A stretch of 64,000 nt of DNA from Apium graveolens (GCF_009905375.1 NC_133650.1:304517203-304581202), one strand, 5' to 3'; shown: positions 1-12,276, counted from the stretch's first letter. The notes: generated by a model from the sequence alone, not told the origin. Made by a program: numbers and translations.

Positions 1-1250
1 TGTGAATGATTTGCAAGGATTGACTTCATGATTCTTTAAATTTCTTTGAGACAGAGGTATGGCCAGGAGCTGGGTTTTGGTTTATATGTTTGGGCTTGTT
101 GTTGACCAAGTTTATTGTGATAGTGTTCTATTCTCCTTTGGATTCCTTCATGCTGCCTTTGTTAAAATCTCTTGGATGCAAGGAAAAGTGTTTGTATGCT
201 TAGTATTTGTTGTTCCAACAGCCTATAACACTGGAGGGCTAATGGTTTGACAATTGTGTGCAGTGGAGTACTAGCTTGGGGTTCATGCTATAGGGCAGTG
301 TTACTTCGCTCCTTCAGTTTGGGGCTCTCTTGCGGCAATAATGTCTGCCTATTCTTAGCCACGCAAGCTTGGGCAACTTGGTTGTTAGGAAGGGCCAATG
401 TTGTTGTTGTTTCAAGTTTTCTAAAGACACGGTTCTCGGTCGCTGGGCAGTGGGCTGTGTTGGCCTGCTTAAATATCAATTCTGCTTGATTTATGGACAC
501 TCCCCTTCAAAGAAGAGTGCTTGGATGCTTAGTATTTGCTGGGAAGCTGTAACATTTTACTTGACAGCCTTAATCAATTGGAATTTGGTTGATTTTTTTC
601 CAAACTTGGCTGCCTTCATTAAAGAGTGCTTGGATGCTTATTAAATGTTGGTTAGCTAGGCTTAACATTGGGTCGCCTTGTTGTTTTGGTTTTGGTTGCA
701 GATTGATGGTTGTATATTCCCTCTTGAATTTGGTCACACGGAAATTTGGTATATTGGTAATAAGTCTTCTCTTGGTGATTTGTTTGTTTGCATCTTAGGC
801 CCTGGATTGAAGCTAACATGGATAAGCTGTATGCTAGGGAGATGCCCTAGTCTGTGTCAAACTGCATGCTTCCGTTAGATTTGATTTGGCAGACCCTAGG
901 TGTGATCTTGGTAGCCTAACATGCCAAGGAGATGTTTTGGTCTTTGATTAACTGTTAGAGCTTGCAAGTCGCCAAACGTGGAGGTTATGCGAATGTATAG
1001 CCTAATGGACTTCTTCACATTTATAATGTTTCGATAGGTTAGTTCATCTCCTGCGTGGGACTGATTATGTTTAGATAGGCTGTTATGCCCTTTGTGGGTT
1101 GATTATAACTAGTTCTACCTTGGTTCGCCAAGGGCATAGGGTGAATCCCTCAAAATCCCTGTAATCCAAATTTATTTTATATATACAAACAACAAACTTA
1201 GCAAAAAAAAGTTTTCTATTTTTAATAGATTTGTATATATAAATTTTATG
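1..1250. other. No gene recognised; degenerate direct repeats
   Basis: I see no convincing exon. The stretch contains related phrases that recur about 110 bases apart, for example AGAGTGCTTGGATGCTTA near 513 and 624 and a looser version near 165, each in a T/G-rich context. It could be a decayed repeat or the untranslated tail of a gene outside the window. Open frames here are short and overlap each other in several frames. Confidence 0.4.
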
Positions 1251-1544
1251 CAGGTTTCAGATTTTGTTGCAACTACTAATGGTTGATTGTTTGATTTGAT
1301 ATCGAAAAATGGTATACAAACTTTTTTCCATTGGTTAGTTTTTAATTTTATGATTCTGATCCCATTATTTGTTTCATAAAATGTTCAAGTGAATGGACTC
1401 CATTGGTAAATATTAAGATATTTTAAATTTATGATGATTGGTCTATGGTTAGTAGATGAGTGATATTGTGTTGCAAAAAGATGGTTTATATATTGCAACC
1501 TTATAGGATAGATATAAATTGTAACAGCTCAGATCGGTATTTGT

Positions 1545-1705
1545 CATGTAGCAAATCCTGATATAGACATATCAGTATTTGCTGTGTTAAGCAAATCCTG
1601 ATTCATGGAAATCCTGATAACATATCAGTATTTGCACAGTCAGCAGATTCTGATTCTGCAGCAGTCAGCAAATTATGATGAATCAGGATTTGATCAATCT
1701 GAGTT
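1545..1705. repeat. Cluster of short interspersed palindromic words
   Basis: The word GCAAATCCTGAT and its reverse complement ATCAGTATTTGC alternate several times within about 150 bases, followed by AGTCAGCAGATTCTGATT and a final ATCAGGATTTGATC. The alternation allows several small hairpins. I do not recognise the family. Confidence 0.55.
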
Positions 1706-3375
1706 TTGATCTATTTGTCCATATGCTTCTGATTATAGATTCTTACAAGGGTAGTTACCATTAATTAATATTGAAATTTATAATTCATTTATCTGTTACC
1801 AAGCTTGATCGACCAAATATGTAAGTCCACGAAGAAAGTATAACTATATACGGTTTTAAAATCTAATTCAAATATGAGGCCATGTAGGTGAAAATACAGC
1901 CACTACTATGGTAGCCTTTCTTCCTGATTTTGTTCCTGAAATGAAAGGTTTAATGTGTGAATTTATCATTACATCATCCTTAATTGCTCTACCTGTTTTT
2001 TCATCGACTGTGACAGTGATAAGCAACCAAACAGTTGATAACCTGTTACAAATTCTTCATTATTTTCTTTAATGTTTACTAAGATCAAATTAATTATACC
2101 TGCATCTTTTATCATTTGGCCTTTTTGAATCAGTGAGTAACAATAACACTCCAGGTATTAAATTAATTACACCTACATCTTTTATCATTTGGCCTTTTTG
2201 GACGCCACACCGATCTTTATATTAATGATGTGAGCGAGGAATGTAATAAAAAAATTATGTATGGATTACATTGTTGAATTTGTCAAAACAAAGGTTAGAC
2301 ATTATTTTTGCAGTAGGCCTTAACTTACTTTCTTCTCTTTTAACAGATAATGATCACACAACAGTGAAGAGATCTACGCATGAACATTCCAACATTGTAT
2401 AAGTTGGACATGATGTTTACCGTAAAAAGCTAATATTTCATTTTCTCATTTCCATATTATTAACATAAGAAGCTCATTATCTTAGAAGTTTATTATCATG
2501 TTTTCCCACAGTACATGTATGTGAATCAAGTGTCGCAACTGTAAGATTTTATTTATAAATTTATGTGTGTGTGCATATATGGTTTCACAAATTGTTATAA
2601 CTGATAAATTCTATTAGAGTAGACTAACAATTTTATGTGTGATAGGAAATTTTAGATTGGCAAAGTTATTAAACCACATGGACTCACATATCACTATAGC
2701 CGTCAAGGGCACAATGAGACATATAGCTACTGAATATTTTCAATATGATAGTCCTCTGAGAAGACAAATATTTTCAGAGTTAGAGTTGTTCTTTTAGAGT
2801 TGAACACCGGTCAACGAGCTCTTAAATTTGGAAAAGTAGCAAACTGGAATGGTGATATACCCGATTGGGTGAGAACATTTAATTTATTGGAGGTAAAAAC
2901 ATCTAATAATATTGATCTAATTTATTATATATTCAGTATTGAACTATTTGGCACATTTAATTTTTATAGTCTTTTAACTTCACCCTATTTTGAAGTTTGA
3001 AATGTGCATAAAGTGTTCGGTTATTACTAATGTTTACAAGGGCTTTTCAGTTTAAGTTATAGAGAGAGTTTGTAACGTGTTGATTTCTTTTACTACAGGT
3101 GATACTTTATTTTGTAAAAAATATAATGTGCGGAAAATTTTTTAGTCTATGTTGATTGGATTATTATGGACAAAATATATTAATAAGAGATTAATCATCT
3201 TGCAGCTGCACTAGATGACGATTGTTGGATATTTGAGAGAACGGATGAGGAGTATTGTATATTTGTAATATCATGCCCATTAATCACAAATCTTAAAATT
3301 ATTTTATACTCTTTTTACGTGCAGTTGAAATACATTTTTATTATTATTAACAAAAAATCATTGAAAAGAAAATAT
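1706..3375. other. Intergenic, AT-rich, nothing recognised
   Basis: There is no coding exon that I can support. A 66-codon open frame near 2800-3000 has an ordinary look but no recognisable motif. Around 2090-2200 a phrase of about 40 bases (CATCTTTTATCATTTGGCC) is repeated directly. Confidence 0.35.
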
Positions 3376-3378
3376 TAG

Positions 3379-3405
3379 AACTAGCACCTTGCGACGCGGG
3401 CAAAA
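3379..3405 (-). mobile_element. Probable Helitron 3' terminus (minus orientation)
   Basis: Read on the minus strand, a GC-rich near-hairpin (GCCCGCGTCGCAAGG) is followed a few bases later by CTAGT, the arrangement of plant Helitron 3' ends. The hairpin is decayed and the matching 5' end was not found. Confidence 0.4.
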
Positions 3406-3829
3406 AATCTTAGTTTTATATCAATGGTTTCATTTTAGGAAAACTTAAATTTGAGTTTACTAAGAAACTTTAACTGTAGTAACATTTTTTTAATTTACTA
3501 GTAAATATATTTTGTAAACCCTATCCTCCTCTCAAAATCTCAGCCTCTTCTAAAAAATCAGTCACCTTCTCGGGGGTGGGGGTCGTCAATTTATCTGGTG
3601 AAAAACCTCAAACTCTATAATTTATTTTGTTTTGTTTCTTTCAATAATATTTTCTTTCATCGAAGAATCTTTGCATATTTGGTTTGTTTAATTTATTTTT
3701 GGACCTATTGTCGAAGCTTGGAATATAATTGTAGAATTTCATGTAAACTACAATAATAATTTAAATAATAATGATAAATGTTAATAAAATAGTTACCCTA
3801 TGATGATAATAATGTATAAAAAGTATATC

Positions 3830-3876
3830 TATAATATATATAAAGTTTTTCGTGCTTTGCACGAGTTTAAAGCTAG
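3830..3876 (+). mobile_element. Helitron 3' terminus (plus orientation)
   Basis: A perfect short hairpin CGTGCTTTGCACG (3851-3863) is followed by AGTTTAAAG and then CTAG at 3873-3876. This matches the established Helitron 3' signature: a hairpin about 10 bases before a CTRR end. The 5' end is not certain, so only the terminus is annotated. Confidence 0.6.
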
Positions 3877-4147
3877 TATGACCCTTGTATGTGGATTTGA
3901 TATTATCTACAAAAGAGACTGTCCTCAAAATGAATTCACTACTTGGAATATCTTTATATTAGCCGTATTTATAAAAGTTTACTCAAGAGTTTAAATTTAT
4001 CGAGGAATAACTAGCATATAAGTATCTTGTTGGCTTTAAGTAAAAATAATTTCGGCTACTCTTATATAAGGGTCGTGACAAGGCATGACAATATTAGAGA
4101 ATTAAATAATTTATTTTATAGTCTCGTGATTTCTTTATTTTCAAAAT

Positions 4148-4845
4148 GGGTTAAATAGCTATTTGGTCACTCGCCTGATAGCCAACTTGTAAGTGGGTCA
4201 TCGAAATAAAAAAATCTTGCATTCTATCATTATTCTGTTTAAAACTTGCAATCTGGTTTAAGCCGTTAAAAATGTTAAATATATGTGAAAATTTGATTGG
4301 ACTTGCTTATTATGATTTTGCATATAAAAGTTAGAGTTTGATCCTCCTAAATACGTACTCACATGACTTAGGTGAGTACAAAATTTTTTTTAATGTAAAT
4401 ACACGAGAGGTATTATTGTAGTTACGACATTTATTTATAAAATTACAATTCTGGCATTAATGATACACTATATACTCATGTAAGTCCGGAAGTACGTACT
4501 TAGGGGCATTTTTCTCTAAAAGTTAAACGACATTTTTGTAATAATAGAATTAACTTCTATATATTTACAAAAATAGCATTAACTTTATATTTAAAACTCA
4601 CTTAATTTAAGAAAAATATTTCAAGTTAACTTTGAAATTTTTAAGCCCATAGTCGGACGTGATATGGCACGATTTAACAACTTCCCTTTAAAATTAAATT
4701 TTACTTAATGCACTAAATTTTTTGGCTAACTTTAATATTCTCATTGCAGATTTATTTAAGTTTAGTGATTCAAATGCAAGGTTTTCAGTTTGATGATCCA
4801 TTTGTAAGTTGAGTGTGAGTTCAGTGATCAAATAGTCATTTAACC
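4148..4845. mobile_element. Mutator-like MITE, about 0.7 kb
   Basis: The ends are inverted repeats. The left end begins GGGTTAAATAGCTATTTGG and the right end, reverse-complemented, begins GGTTAAATGACTATTTGATC; homology continues inward (ACTTGTAAGTGGGTCAT against ACTTACAAATGGATCAT). The flanks TTTTCAAAA and TTTTCTGAA agree at 7 of 9 positions, in line with an eroded 9-bp Mutator duplication. The terminal sequence is related to that of the better preserved element at 16063-16598. No coding capacity. Confidence 0.6.
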
Positions 4846-5740
4846 TTTTTCTGAATATGCACTTCACATATTTTATCTACCTCTTACAAATTTATTCAAA
4901 AAATGTGTTGTCAGTTGTCATAGATAACTAAGTTTTAAATAGCAACAGAAGGTAGTTAAGGATATAGTATATGCGGTATTTTAGAGGCATGAATGTCAAA
5001 CAAAAAAGAGGCATTATTAAACTTTATTATTTTTTCGGTGATGTAAAATTAACTTCAAGAACAGTTAGCATTTTGGCTTATAGTTTGGATGAGGTAAAAC
5101 TTATATTAATTTTATTGGAGTTTTTTCTTTGAGCTGATTTTGGTAAAAGACTGTTTTCATAATTGGTCATGCGGCGATTAAAACAGTTAAAATAAAGGTG
5201 TATAAGTATGATTTACAGAGACAACTTATACATCATCTACTTCTAATACATTTGTATTCTTGACTTATAATATTGTTGAATTTCTTATAATACTATGAAA
5301 AGTCATGAAAAATGTTATGAACGCTAATTCAGCTAAAATGTGTTTATATGGATATGATTTGCAATTTAACGTAGGTCATTATCTCATTTTGCTCGTGTTT
5401 ATCTCGTGTACACATAATTTAGTATTTTTGACTAATTAGACTTATATGTATTATAATTGAATATATGTTCTAACAAATTTCGGGGTGAGCGATAATCGAA
5501 TCCAGAACCCGAGACAGCAAGAGATTAGTTTTTATCATTTGAAATATCTTATCGCGCTCTTAAATTCATTCTTTTGATTGAGAGTGGCATATCATTTTTT
5601 AACAACAAAATGTGGGTCGACTAATGAGATATTTTACTTTAATTTATAAATATTAAATCGTAATATTTATTATTTAACATAAAAAATAAATTTGAAGACC
5701 AATAACTAAGTTATAAATAAATCATAAATTACATATAAAA
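4846..5740. other. Intergenic, nothing recognised
   Basis: This is AT-rich sequence without exons. Around 5481-5515 there is a less AT-rich phrase containing ATCGAATCCAGAACCC that resembles a decayed SINE or tRNA-derived segment, but it is too short to classify. Confidence 0.3.
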
Positions 5741-6130
5741 TGTAATATCCCAGTCCCACATCGAGTATATTTAGAACCGCTGTTCAGTTTATAAGGTAAA
5801 GTACTACTATTAAATGCACCAACGAGTCATGATCTTTTGAGGGCTTGTGGTGAACTTGTTGTTTACCCAAGTTGGATGCATTTAGGCCAGTAGGCTTCAG
5901 CTTATTTCGGACTCGAAATCAGGAATTAATCTTATTTTCGAAAAAGATTCGGTATTTGAACCGGGTTCTCATATATAGTATTATTCCATAATGGCAAGAG
6001 GTTCGGAGGTGGGAATACGAAACTAGTCGGTATTATCCGATAATGGGCAGAGAGGTTCGATCTTTGTGCTACGGGCTATCCGTTCAGGCCGACAATGACA
6101 TCAGGAGTATAAGTCACCCGTATTGTTACA
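5741..6130. mobile_element. Solo LTR, 390 bp, with 5-bp target duplication
   Basis: The segment starts TGTAATATCCC and ends TATTGTTACA, so its termini are the short inverted pair TGTAA/TTACA expected of an LTR. It is flanked directly by TAAAA on both sides (5736-5740 and 6131-6135), a 5-bp target duplication. No primer-binding site or second LTR follows, so it is best explained as a solo LTR left by recombination, or a small TRIM. Coordinates are exact if the duplication is real. Confidence 0.75.
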
Positions 6131-6570
6131 TAAAAGCATTATCTTAATTTTTAATTTTAATATTAACAGATCTAATTTATCAAAATAACATATATTTTTT
6201 TCTTTTTTATTTTTTTATTTAAATAAACACGGAAAATATTAGACATTAAAAGATTTTTTCATTTCCTAGTAATAACCTAAATATGTAGTTTCACCTAAGA
6301 AATAACCTAAGAAATATCTTAATAATTCCACCCACATAGATTATTATCATCAAAAAATATTTTTTAATTATTTTAATCAAATGTATTATTATTCTTATTT
6401 GTTTAATATAATATTTTGAAATTAATAAATTTATCCCTCAATCGAAACAAGTATTTCAAATAAAAATAAATTAAACAAAGAATTTGGTGTCTTGTTTGAA
6501 TGATTCATTTGCAAAGTAAGGTCAAAGTTGAATAATATTTGTGTTTTGTGTGTTGGTGTATTAGTTTGAA

Positions 6571-6600
6571 CTAGCTCTATTACCCGTGCAAGCTCTATTT
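6571..6600 (-). mobile_element. Probable Helitron 3' terminus (minus orientation)
   Basis: On the minus strand the sequence reads GCTTGCACGGGTAATAGAGCTAGT. This is the CACGGG half of a Helitron hairpin plus a terminal CTAG. The element would extend rightwards through the tandem repeats at 6.7-7.25 kb; its 5' end is not identified. Confidence 0.45.
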
Positions 6601-6699
6601 TGACAAAAATTATTAGTGATTTTCGTGTTACTAATACGATACTTTGTGGTTCAAGTTAGAACGATTAATGCAGCGATGAATATACTTGAATTTATAAGT

Positions 6700-7250
6700 T
6701 AATCACCTAACAATAAGCTGACTAAGTAGATCTTTTACAATAATCAGTAATAGTGGAGTGTTGTTTGATCGACCTTCTTACAACGTTTCTCAAAGAACAC
6801 GTCGTTGTCTTAGTGAACGATATACAACGATTGATATAACCTGAAATCTTGTGTTAAGGTTGATAATCTATTGTTAATCATCTAATAATGAGTTGTAAGT
6901 AGATGTATTTCAATAGTCAGTAGTATTGGAGTGTTATTTGACGATCAACATTCTTACTATATTTCTAACATTCTTACTATATTTCTCAAAGAACTTAGTG
7001 TTGTTTCCGTGGAAGACACGCAAAGCTGGTTGTAGTTTGAAAACATTGTAGTAACGGAGATTACATATTGATAATCACCTAAAAATACTTGACTAATTAG
7101 ATGATTTACAATGATCAGTAGTGCTAAACTATTGTTGCATCCAACCTTCTTACAATGCTTTTTAAATACATTGTTGGTGTCTTACCGAATCTCAGATAAC
7201 GATTGCGTACCGTTGTTTGATATAGGTCTCAGACAGCATCTCGATACTCA
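6700..7250. repeat. Three-copy degenerate tandem repeat, 170-200 bp unit
   Basis: Three successive units begin at about 6702, 6872 and 7071 with variants of TTAATCACCTAANAATA. They continue with a shared order of words: AAGTAGAT, TTACAAT.ATCAGTAGT, CTTCTTACAA, TTTCTCAAAGAAC. The middle unit is longer because ACATTCTTACTATATTTCT is duplicated inside it. The copies have diverged substantially, so the array is old. Confidence 0.65.
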
Positions 7251-7599
7251 ACAGTATTTGAGGGTCTCAGATAACTGACATAAATCGTTGTTACATCCTA
7301 TTTTCCTTGTAGTGTTATATTATATCGCTAATGTAGATTTTAGAGTGTAGCATTATAAATGAAAATAGTAATTTACTATTAAGTCAGTGATTTGTTTCTA
7401 TAGAGGCTATTAAACTACAAAGGTTGAAACATAAAATAGCATGATTAATAAAGTATAGTTTACGGTGGCAAAAAAAAAATAAAGTATAGTTTACTAGTAA
7501 TATATTATCGAAAAAGTATTATTTAATGTGTGAATGTCTATGATTAAATTTGTTAATAAAATTCTATATAACTTAAAAAATGATCATAATCATATTATT

Positions 7600-8830
7600 G
7601 TGCACGAGTATAAAGTTAGTATATCGAGATTAGTTAATCACTCAACTCTCTATGATTAATAAATTATTACTTATTATTATTATCAAAAAATTATATATTT
7701 AATGTATGCATGTCTGATTCTAAATTTGATTTTAACATTCTATGTAAATTAAAAAAAAATTATAATCATATTGGCGTACATGAAGTAAGTATATTGAAAT
7801 GTGCTAATAATCCAAATCTTAAATCATTTTATTTTATATAAATATGAAAAAAAATTGATAATAGAATTTTATGTAAATTACAAAAATAATTATAATCATG
7901 TTGTCGTTTCAAGAGATTCATTATTTTTTTATGTTTCCGTCATATTACACTATCAGCAGACTGATTCCCCCGTGCAATTCATGGGCATACTAGAGACTAC
8001 AACACATATAATTTGATTATGAGTATAAGTGATTCCAGGATTATATATTCATAAATATTATTTAATGTTCACATTTTTGCAAAAATTACCGGCTGATAGA
8101 AAAAGATCATTAGCTCTTATTATAAGATTTTGATTAAATTTACATACATTTTGACATAAAAAATAATCTCTTTCAATTCTTTAATTTTAAATCTATTTTT
8201 TTATGATCTCCTCTTGTAGATGACTAAAAGAGAACTGAGTTGGTTTTATATCGCCCAACCCGTGAATTTTTTACTCCCGTCGGGATAAACATAACTATTT
8301 GGTTATAATATAATACATATATAAATTATACGTTAGTTTTAATGACCTAAAATTGATCAACTATAAATTTGAATTAAACTTAGTATATCGAAAACGGTTA
8401 ATTAGCCAAGTCTCGAATTATTTAATTTTATATAAGTACTAAAATAAATGGTAAATTTAATATAGGTTGAGACACCCAATATAAATAAATAGTCATCTAG
8501 TTCTATAGTTAATGTTATTAAAAGGTAAATAATTGAACCTATAACTAAGTTGGTTGATGTTAGTAATTTAAACGTATATATATTGGGTTTAATTCCCAAT
8601 GACAACAATAATTCTAAATAATTATCTGAATCCAGGCGTAAAATTGTAAGTTCAAAATTAAAGTAAATTATCATCTAGCTCAATAATTAATGTTATTAAA
8701 AAATAAAAAAGTGAGCATCTAGATAATGGTGTTAGTAGTAATCCAGTTGTAACACACAGGTATAAAGTTGATATATCAACATGAGTTAATCACCCAAATC
8801 TTTAATCATTTATCTTATATTAATTTAAAA
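7600..8830. repeat. Scattered degenerate monomers related to the 230-bp array
   Basis: Short blocks of the type GTATAAAGTTAGTATATC followed by a GTTAATCA(C/A) word and a CTCGAATTATT-like word occur near 7607, 7787, 8376 and 8760. They have the same word order as the well-preserved tandem units immediately to the right. No gene is seen here. Confidence 0.45.
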
Positions 8831-9290
8831 ATAAATATTAAGTTAAATATAGGCTGAGCACAACAAATTTTTTTACTAAAATATAATAATAATTCCGTTG
8901 TAACCCACGGGTATAAAATTTGTATATCAAAATGAGCTAGTTACCCATATCTCGAATTATTTTGTTTTATATGACTATTATATTTAATATTAAATTATAT
9001 ATAGGCCGAACACAACAAATAATATTAATAACCCCGCTATAACTTACAGGTATAAAGTTATAAATATTAAGTTAAATATAGGCTGAGCACAACAATTTTT
9101 TTTACTAAAATATAATAATAATTCCGCTGTAACCCATGGGTATAAAATTTGTATATCAAATTGAGCTAGTTACCCATATCTTGAATTATTTTGTTTTATA
9201 TGACTATTATATTTAATATTAAATTATATATAGGCCGAACACAACAAATAATATTAATAATCCCGCTATAACTTACATGTATAAAGTTAC
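8831..9290. repeat. Two-copy tandem repeat, 230 bp unit
   Basis: The phrase TAAATATTAAGTTAAATATA starts a unit at 8831 and again at 9061. The following 230 bases match almost base for base, including GGCCGAACACAACAAATAAT. The two copies differ at only a few sites visible by eye, so this duplication is much younger than the surrounding decayed monomers. Confidence 0.85.
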
Positions 9291-9937
9291 TATATCAACA
9301 AAAGTTAATCACATTAATTCAAAAGCATTGCATCTTTCAATACTAAATAAATATTAGATTAAATATAAGTCCAGTTAGACATGATTATACTATGTTGTTT
9401 TCTCTATTTTATCAAGTGAGTATTATATATATAATAAATTTTTTGTTTACCTGAGGAACGTTATAAGTTCGAACATCAAGTGTGTGTGTTATAATTATAA
9501 AAAAACGTTAAATAATATTTCAATTCAATGGTGTGCTCTCGAGATTTTTTGAGAAAGAAGAGAATGAGATGGGAGAGAAGAAAAAAAATAAATAACAAAA
9601 AAAAAATGAATCTTTCGTGTGCTACCGAGTTTGCGTAATTATGGACATAAAGGAAATAAAAAGAAGACATACATGTAAAAAAATCTTTTGAAATTTTTTC
9701 ATTGTTGGGAAGAAAATTTTTGAAAAAAATATAAGAAATTTTCTCTACGAACCATTTTTTTCTCTCACAAAATATCTCAAAAACATATTTCATAAGAAAA
9801 TTTTAAAATTCTCTTTTCTCTCTATGTTCTCTCCGTTAAAAAGGCATATTAGCTTTACACGTCAGTTTTTTGTTATATTTTTTACATATTTTACGGCCAG
9901 GATTTTAATGAAACTTTTGAATAGTTTAGTAATTTAA

Positions 9938-10215
9938 GAGCATTTCTAACTATCTCTTAGTAGACTCTTAAATATAATATAAATAATGTGACTTTTAGCA
10001 AGTAATGACATAAATTTTTGTGTGATTGTGTCAATTCCAACAATACTCTTTCTTTTGCCTCCTAAATTATATTTTATTCATATTTCAAATTGAAATTAAA
10101 CATGTGCATGTGAATATTTTATTAATAAAAATAAGTTAAGAGCTATCTAGTGGATCTTAAAATAGAGGAGAGACTCTTAAGATTTTTGAGAGACATTAGG
10201 AGTTTGTTGGAGTTT
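9938..10215. mobile_element. Possible MITE with weak inverted ends
   Basis: The left side reads AAGAGCATTTCTAACTATC. The right side, reverse-complemented, reads AAACTCCAACAAACTCC, and internal words such as TAGACTCTTAA and TTAAGAGTC are inverted. This resembles the plant MITE class that starts GAGCATCTCCAAC. No clean target duplication could be read. Confidence 0.3.
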
Positions 10216-10248
10216 AATTTTTTGACATGTTCTTTATATTTTGATTTA

Positions 10249-10711
10249 AGGGGGTATATTCATTTTAAATTTTAAAGGATTGAAAATAATTCATAGATTT
10301 TGGAAGATTTTCGTTGATTTTGATTGTTCGTGGACTTTTACGAAGTCGATGGAAAAATCTTGTAGAGTCTTGCTGATTTTGTGAAGTTTTCCACAAATCC
10401 TTCAAAATTTCATATATTTTAAAGAGATTTCAAAAAATTAAAAATGAACTAGCAAATCCACAACTTTTTCAAATCAAAAAAAAAATCCACGGATTTTTGA
10501 ATATCATCAGATTTTAATGGACTTTTAAAAATCCAAATTGAATACCCATAGATTTCAGTAGACTTTTTAAAATCTAAATTGAATACACTCAGATTTTAAA
10601 AGACTTTTTCAATACCATCAGATTTCAAAATATTTTTTAAAATCCAAATTAAATAGCTCTTGATTTCATGAATCCAAAAAAATTCTTTAAAATCTTAATT
10701 GAATACAACCC
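10249..10711. mobile_element. Tourist/Harbinger-type MITE
   Basis: The left end, after a TTA, reads GGGGGTATATTCATTTTAAA. The right end, reverse-complemented, reads GGGTTGTATTCAATTAAGAT and is followed by TTA. The inside is a run of imperfect copies of AAATCCAAATTGAATAC and GATTTTAAAAGACTTTTT, a common internal structure of such elements. One terminal base is unmatched, so the exact left boundary may shift by one. Confidence 0.55.
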
Positions 10712-11538
10712 TTACGGAGATGATCTAAATATAAGGTTTTTAAATTAAATGACCAACTCATAAGTTGAGCGTGAGTTGGGTGATCTTTTCGCCATTTAAC
10801 TCTTTTGAGTTTTTGACAATTGACCTGTCTTGTGCAAGTGCAACGGGTCATAAAATTTGCAATTTCACTCTCCTCCGACAAGAAGCTTCAATTCTTGGAA
10901 ACCAAAAAGGTGTGTATTTCGTCTTTTTATCCTGCATTTTTCGCTGTATCTATATTATCCTATTTCACCTTTCTTTAATTCTTGAATTTATTGTTGAGAC
11001 TTCTTGAATTTTAGTATTTCTTGATATGATACCCTTTATTTGTATGTTAACTGAGAGTCGTTTATCTTTACGAATTTCGACGAGCGTTCAGTTTACGGGA
11101 TTTCAACTCGGTTAACGGAAATCGAAATGTGACTGTTATTTATTTTGGAATATTAACCTTATTCTCATTAACAGGGTAACTCGTTCCTTTTTTAACACAC
11201 GAGTTTCGATTGATTTCTATTCATTCCCGATTTCCACCAACGATCCGATCTTATGCATTCGAGTGTCTTTTAGGCTGCTATATGGTTCTTTAAATTCCTA
11301 ATTTACTTGGCATGTATGCATTTGATTGGATTTTCGCAGGGGTAATGTTTGGTAGTTTGGTAAGATAGTAGTGTAAAAGTTTTCCAAAAGAATATCATTG
11401 TCGCGGTTGAATATCATTGTGGTGGTTGGTGTTTGGTTGATATTGCTAGAGTCTCTTATTAGTCAATAGAGTTTGCATCCAGTCGAGTGAAGGTATCGTA
11501 AGTATCTTGACTTGAAGACGGTTCGTCTATCTCTTTTG

Positions 11539-11787
11539 TTGTGTTTGGTTGGGGTGAATGGAATGGAATACAATGAGGGAAACAATAAAAGGCCGGGGGT
11601 GTTTGAGAGGTGGAGGGAGTTTGAGCTCTAGTTGATGTTTTAGGAATGTAATTGAGGAAAGGTAGGGGAGTTTGAGTTCTAGTTGAAACTGCTAGAAATA
11701 TATTTTTTCAACCTTTAGCCATATTATATTTCAAATTACAGCTGATTTTAATCCCTCCAGGTTCATTCATCATAACCAAACACAACA
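11539..11787. mobile_element. Possible MITE in the OST4 leader intron
   Basis: The left side TTGTGTTTGGTTGGGGTGAA and the right side, reverse-complemented TTGTGTTTGGTTATGATGAA, form an inverted repeat of about 20 bases. TATCTCTTTTGTT lies on both flanks, although on the right it is 8 bases beyond the inverted repeat, so the exact ends are unclear. The interior is G-rich and has no coding capacity. Confidence 0.45.
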
Positions 11788-12162
11788 GTAATATATATCT
11801 CTTTTGTTTCTTCCTCTCAATTTAATGGCGGTAGTACTTGGTTAGAGTTTTTCTAGATGCCAACTTGAGTATGAAACGACATTACAACAATGATTTCAAC
11901 TGCTGCTTCCAAATTTGAATGCTGAAGAATATTTACACCAATATATATTTTGTTCGGGTATCATTAGTGCACAAATATCTCAATTTGTTTAAAGCCTATA
12001 AATTGTAATTTTTTTTATGACATACTCTAGTTTGAATGACTTGTGTGGTTGCAATATATATGCATATCTGTCAGAGTTTTATTTTAGACATGATAACTCT
12101 TAAAATATTTATTCCATCTAATAGTGTACTTTTTTTCTAATGAATTGAATTTTACGTTGCAG

Positions 12163-12276
12163 ATGTTTAACGATCAGGACTTGGGATTTTTTGCCAATTT
12201 TCTTGGCATATTCATATTTGTTTCGGTAATTGCCTACCATTTTGTGATGGCTGAACCAAAGTATGAGGGAAACTAA
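12163..12276 (+). CDS. OST4: Oligosaccharyltransferase subunit OST4, 37 aa
   Basis: OST4 is the smallest subunit of the ER oligosaccharyltransferase that moves the dolichol-linked glycan onto Asn of nascent proteins; it packs against the STT3 catalytic subunit. The single coding exon reads [15 protein letters not shown], then a hydrophobic segment (residues about 9-30) with [11 protein letters not shown] and a short polar tail EGN. This is the expected plant length and order: lumenal N-terminus, one membrane helix, cytosolic tail. The ATG immediately follows an acceptor-like GTTGCAG, which supports a leader intron. Nothing is broken. It is far below normal open-frame size cut-offs and is easily missed. 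An E2 gene lies 1.2 kb downstream, convergent with it. Confidence 0.9.
   Translation: MFNDQDLGFFANFLGIFIFVSVIAYHFVMAEPKYEGN

Noticed and set aside
9476..9793. 105-codon Phe/Tyr/Lys-rich minus-strand frame
   Set aside because: The composition is that of random AT-rich DNA (runs of Phe, Lys, Ile) with no motif.
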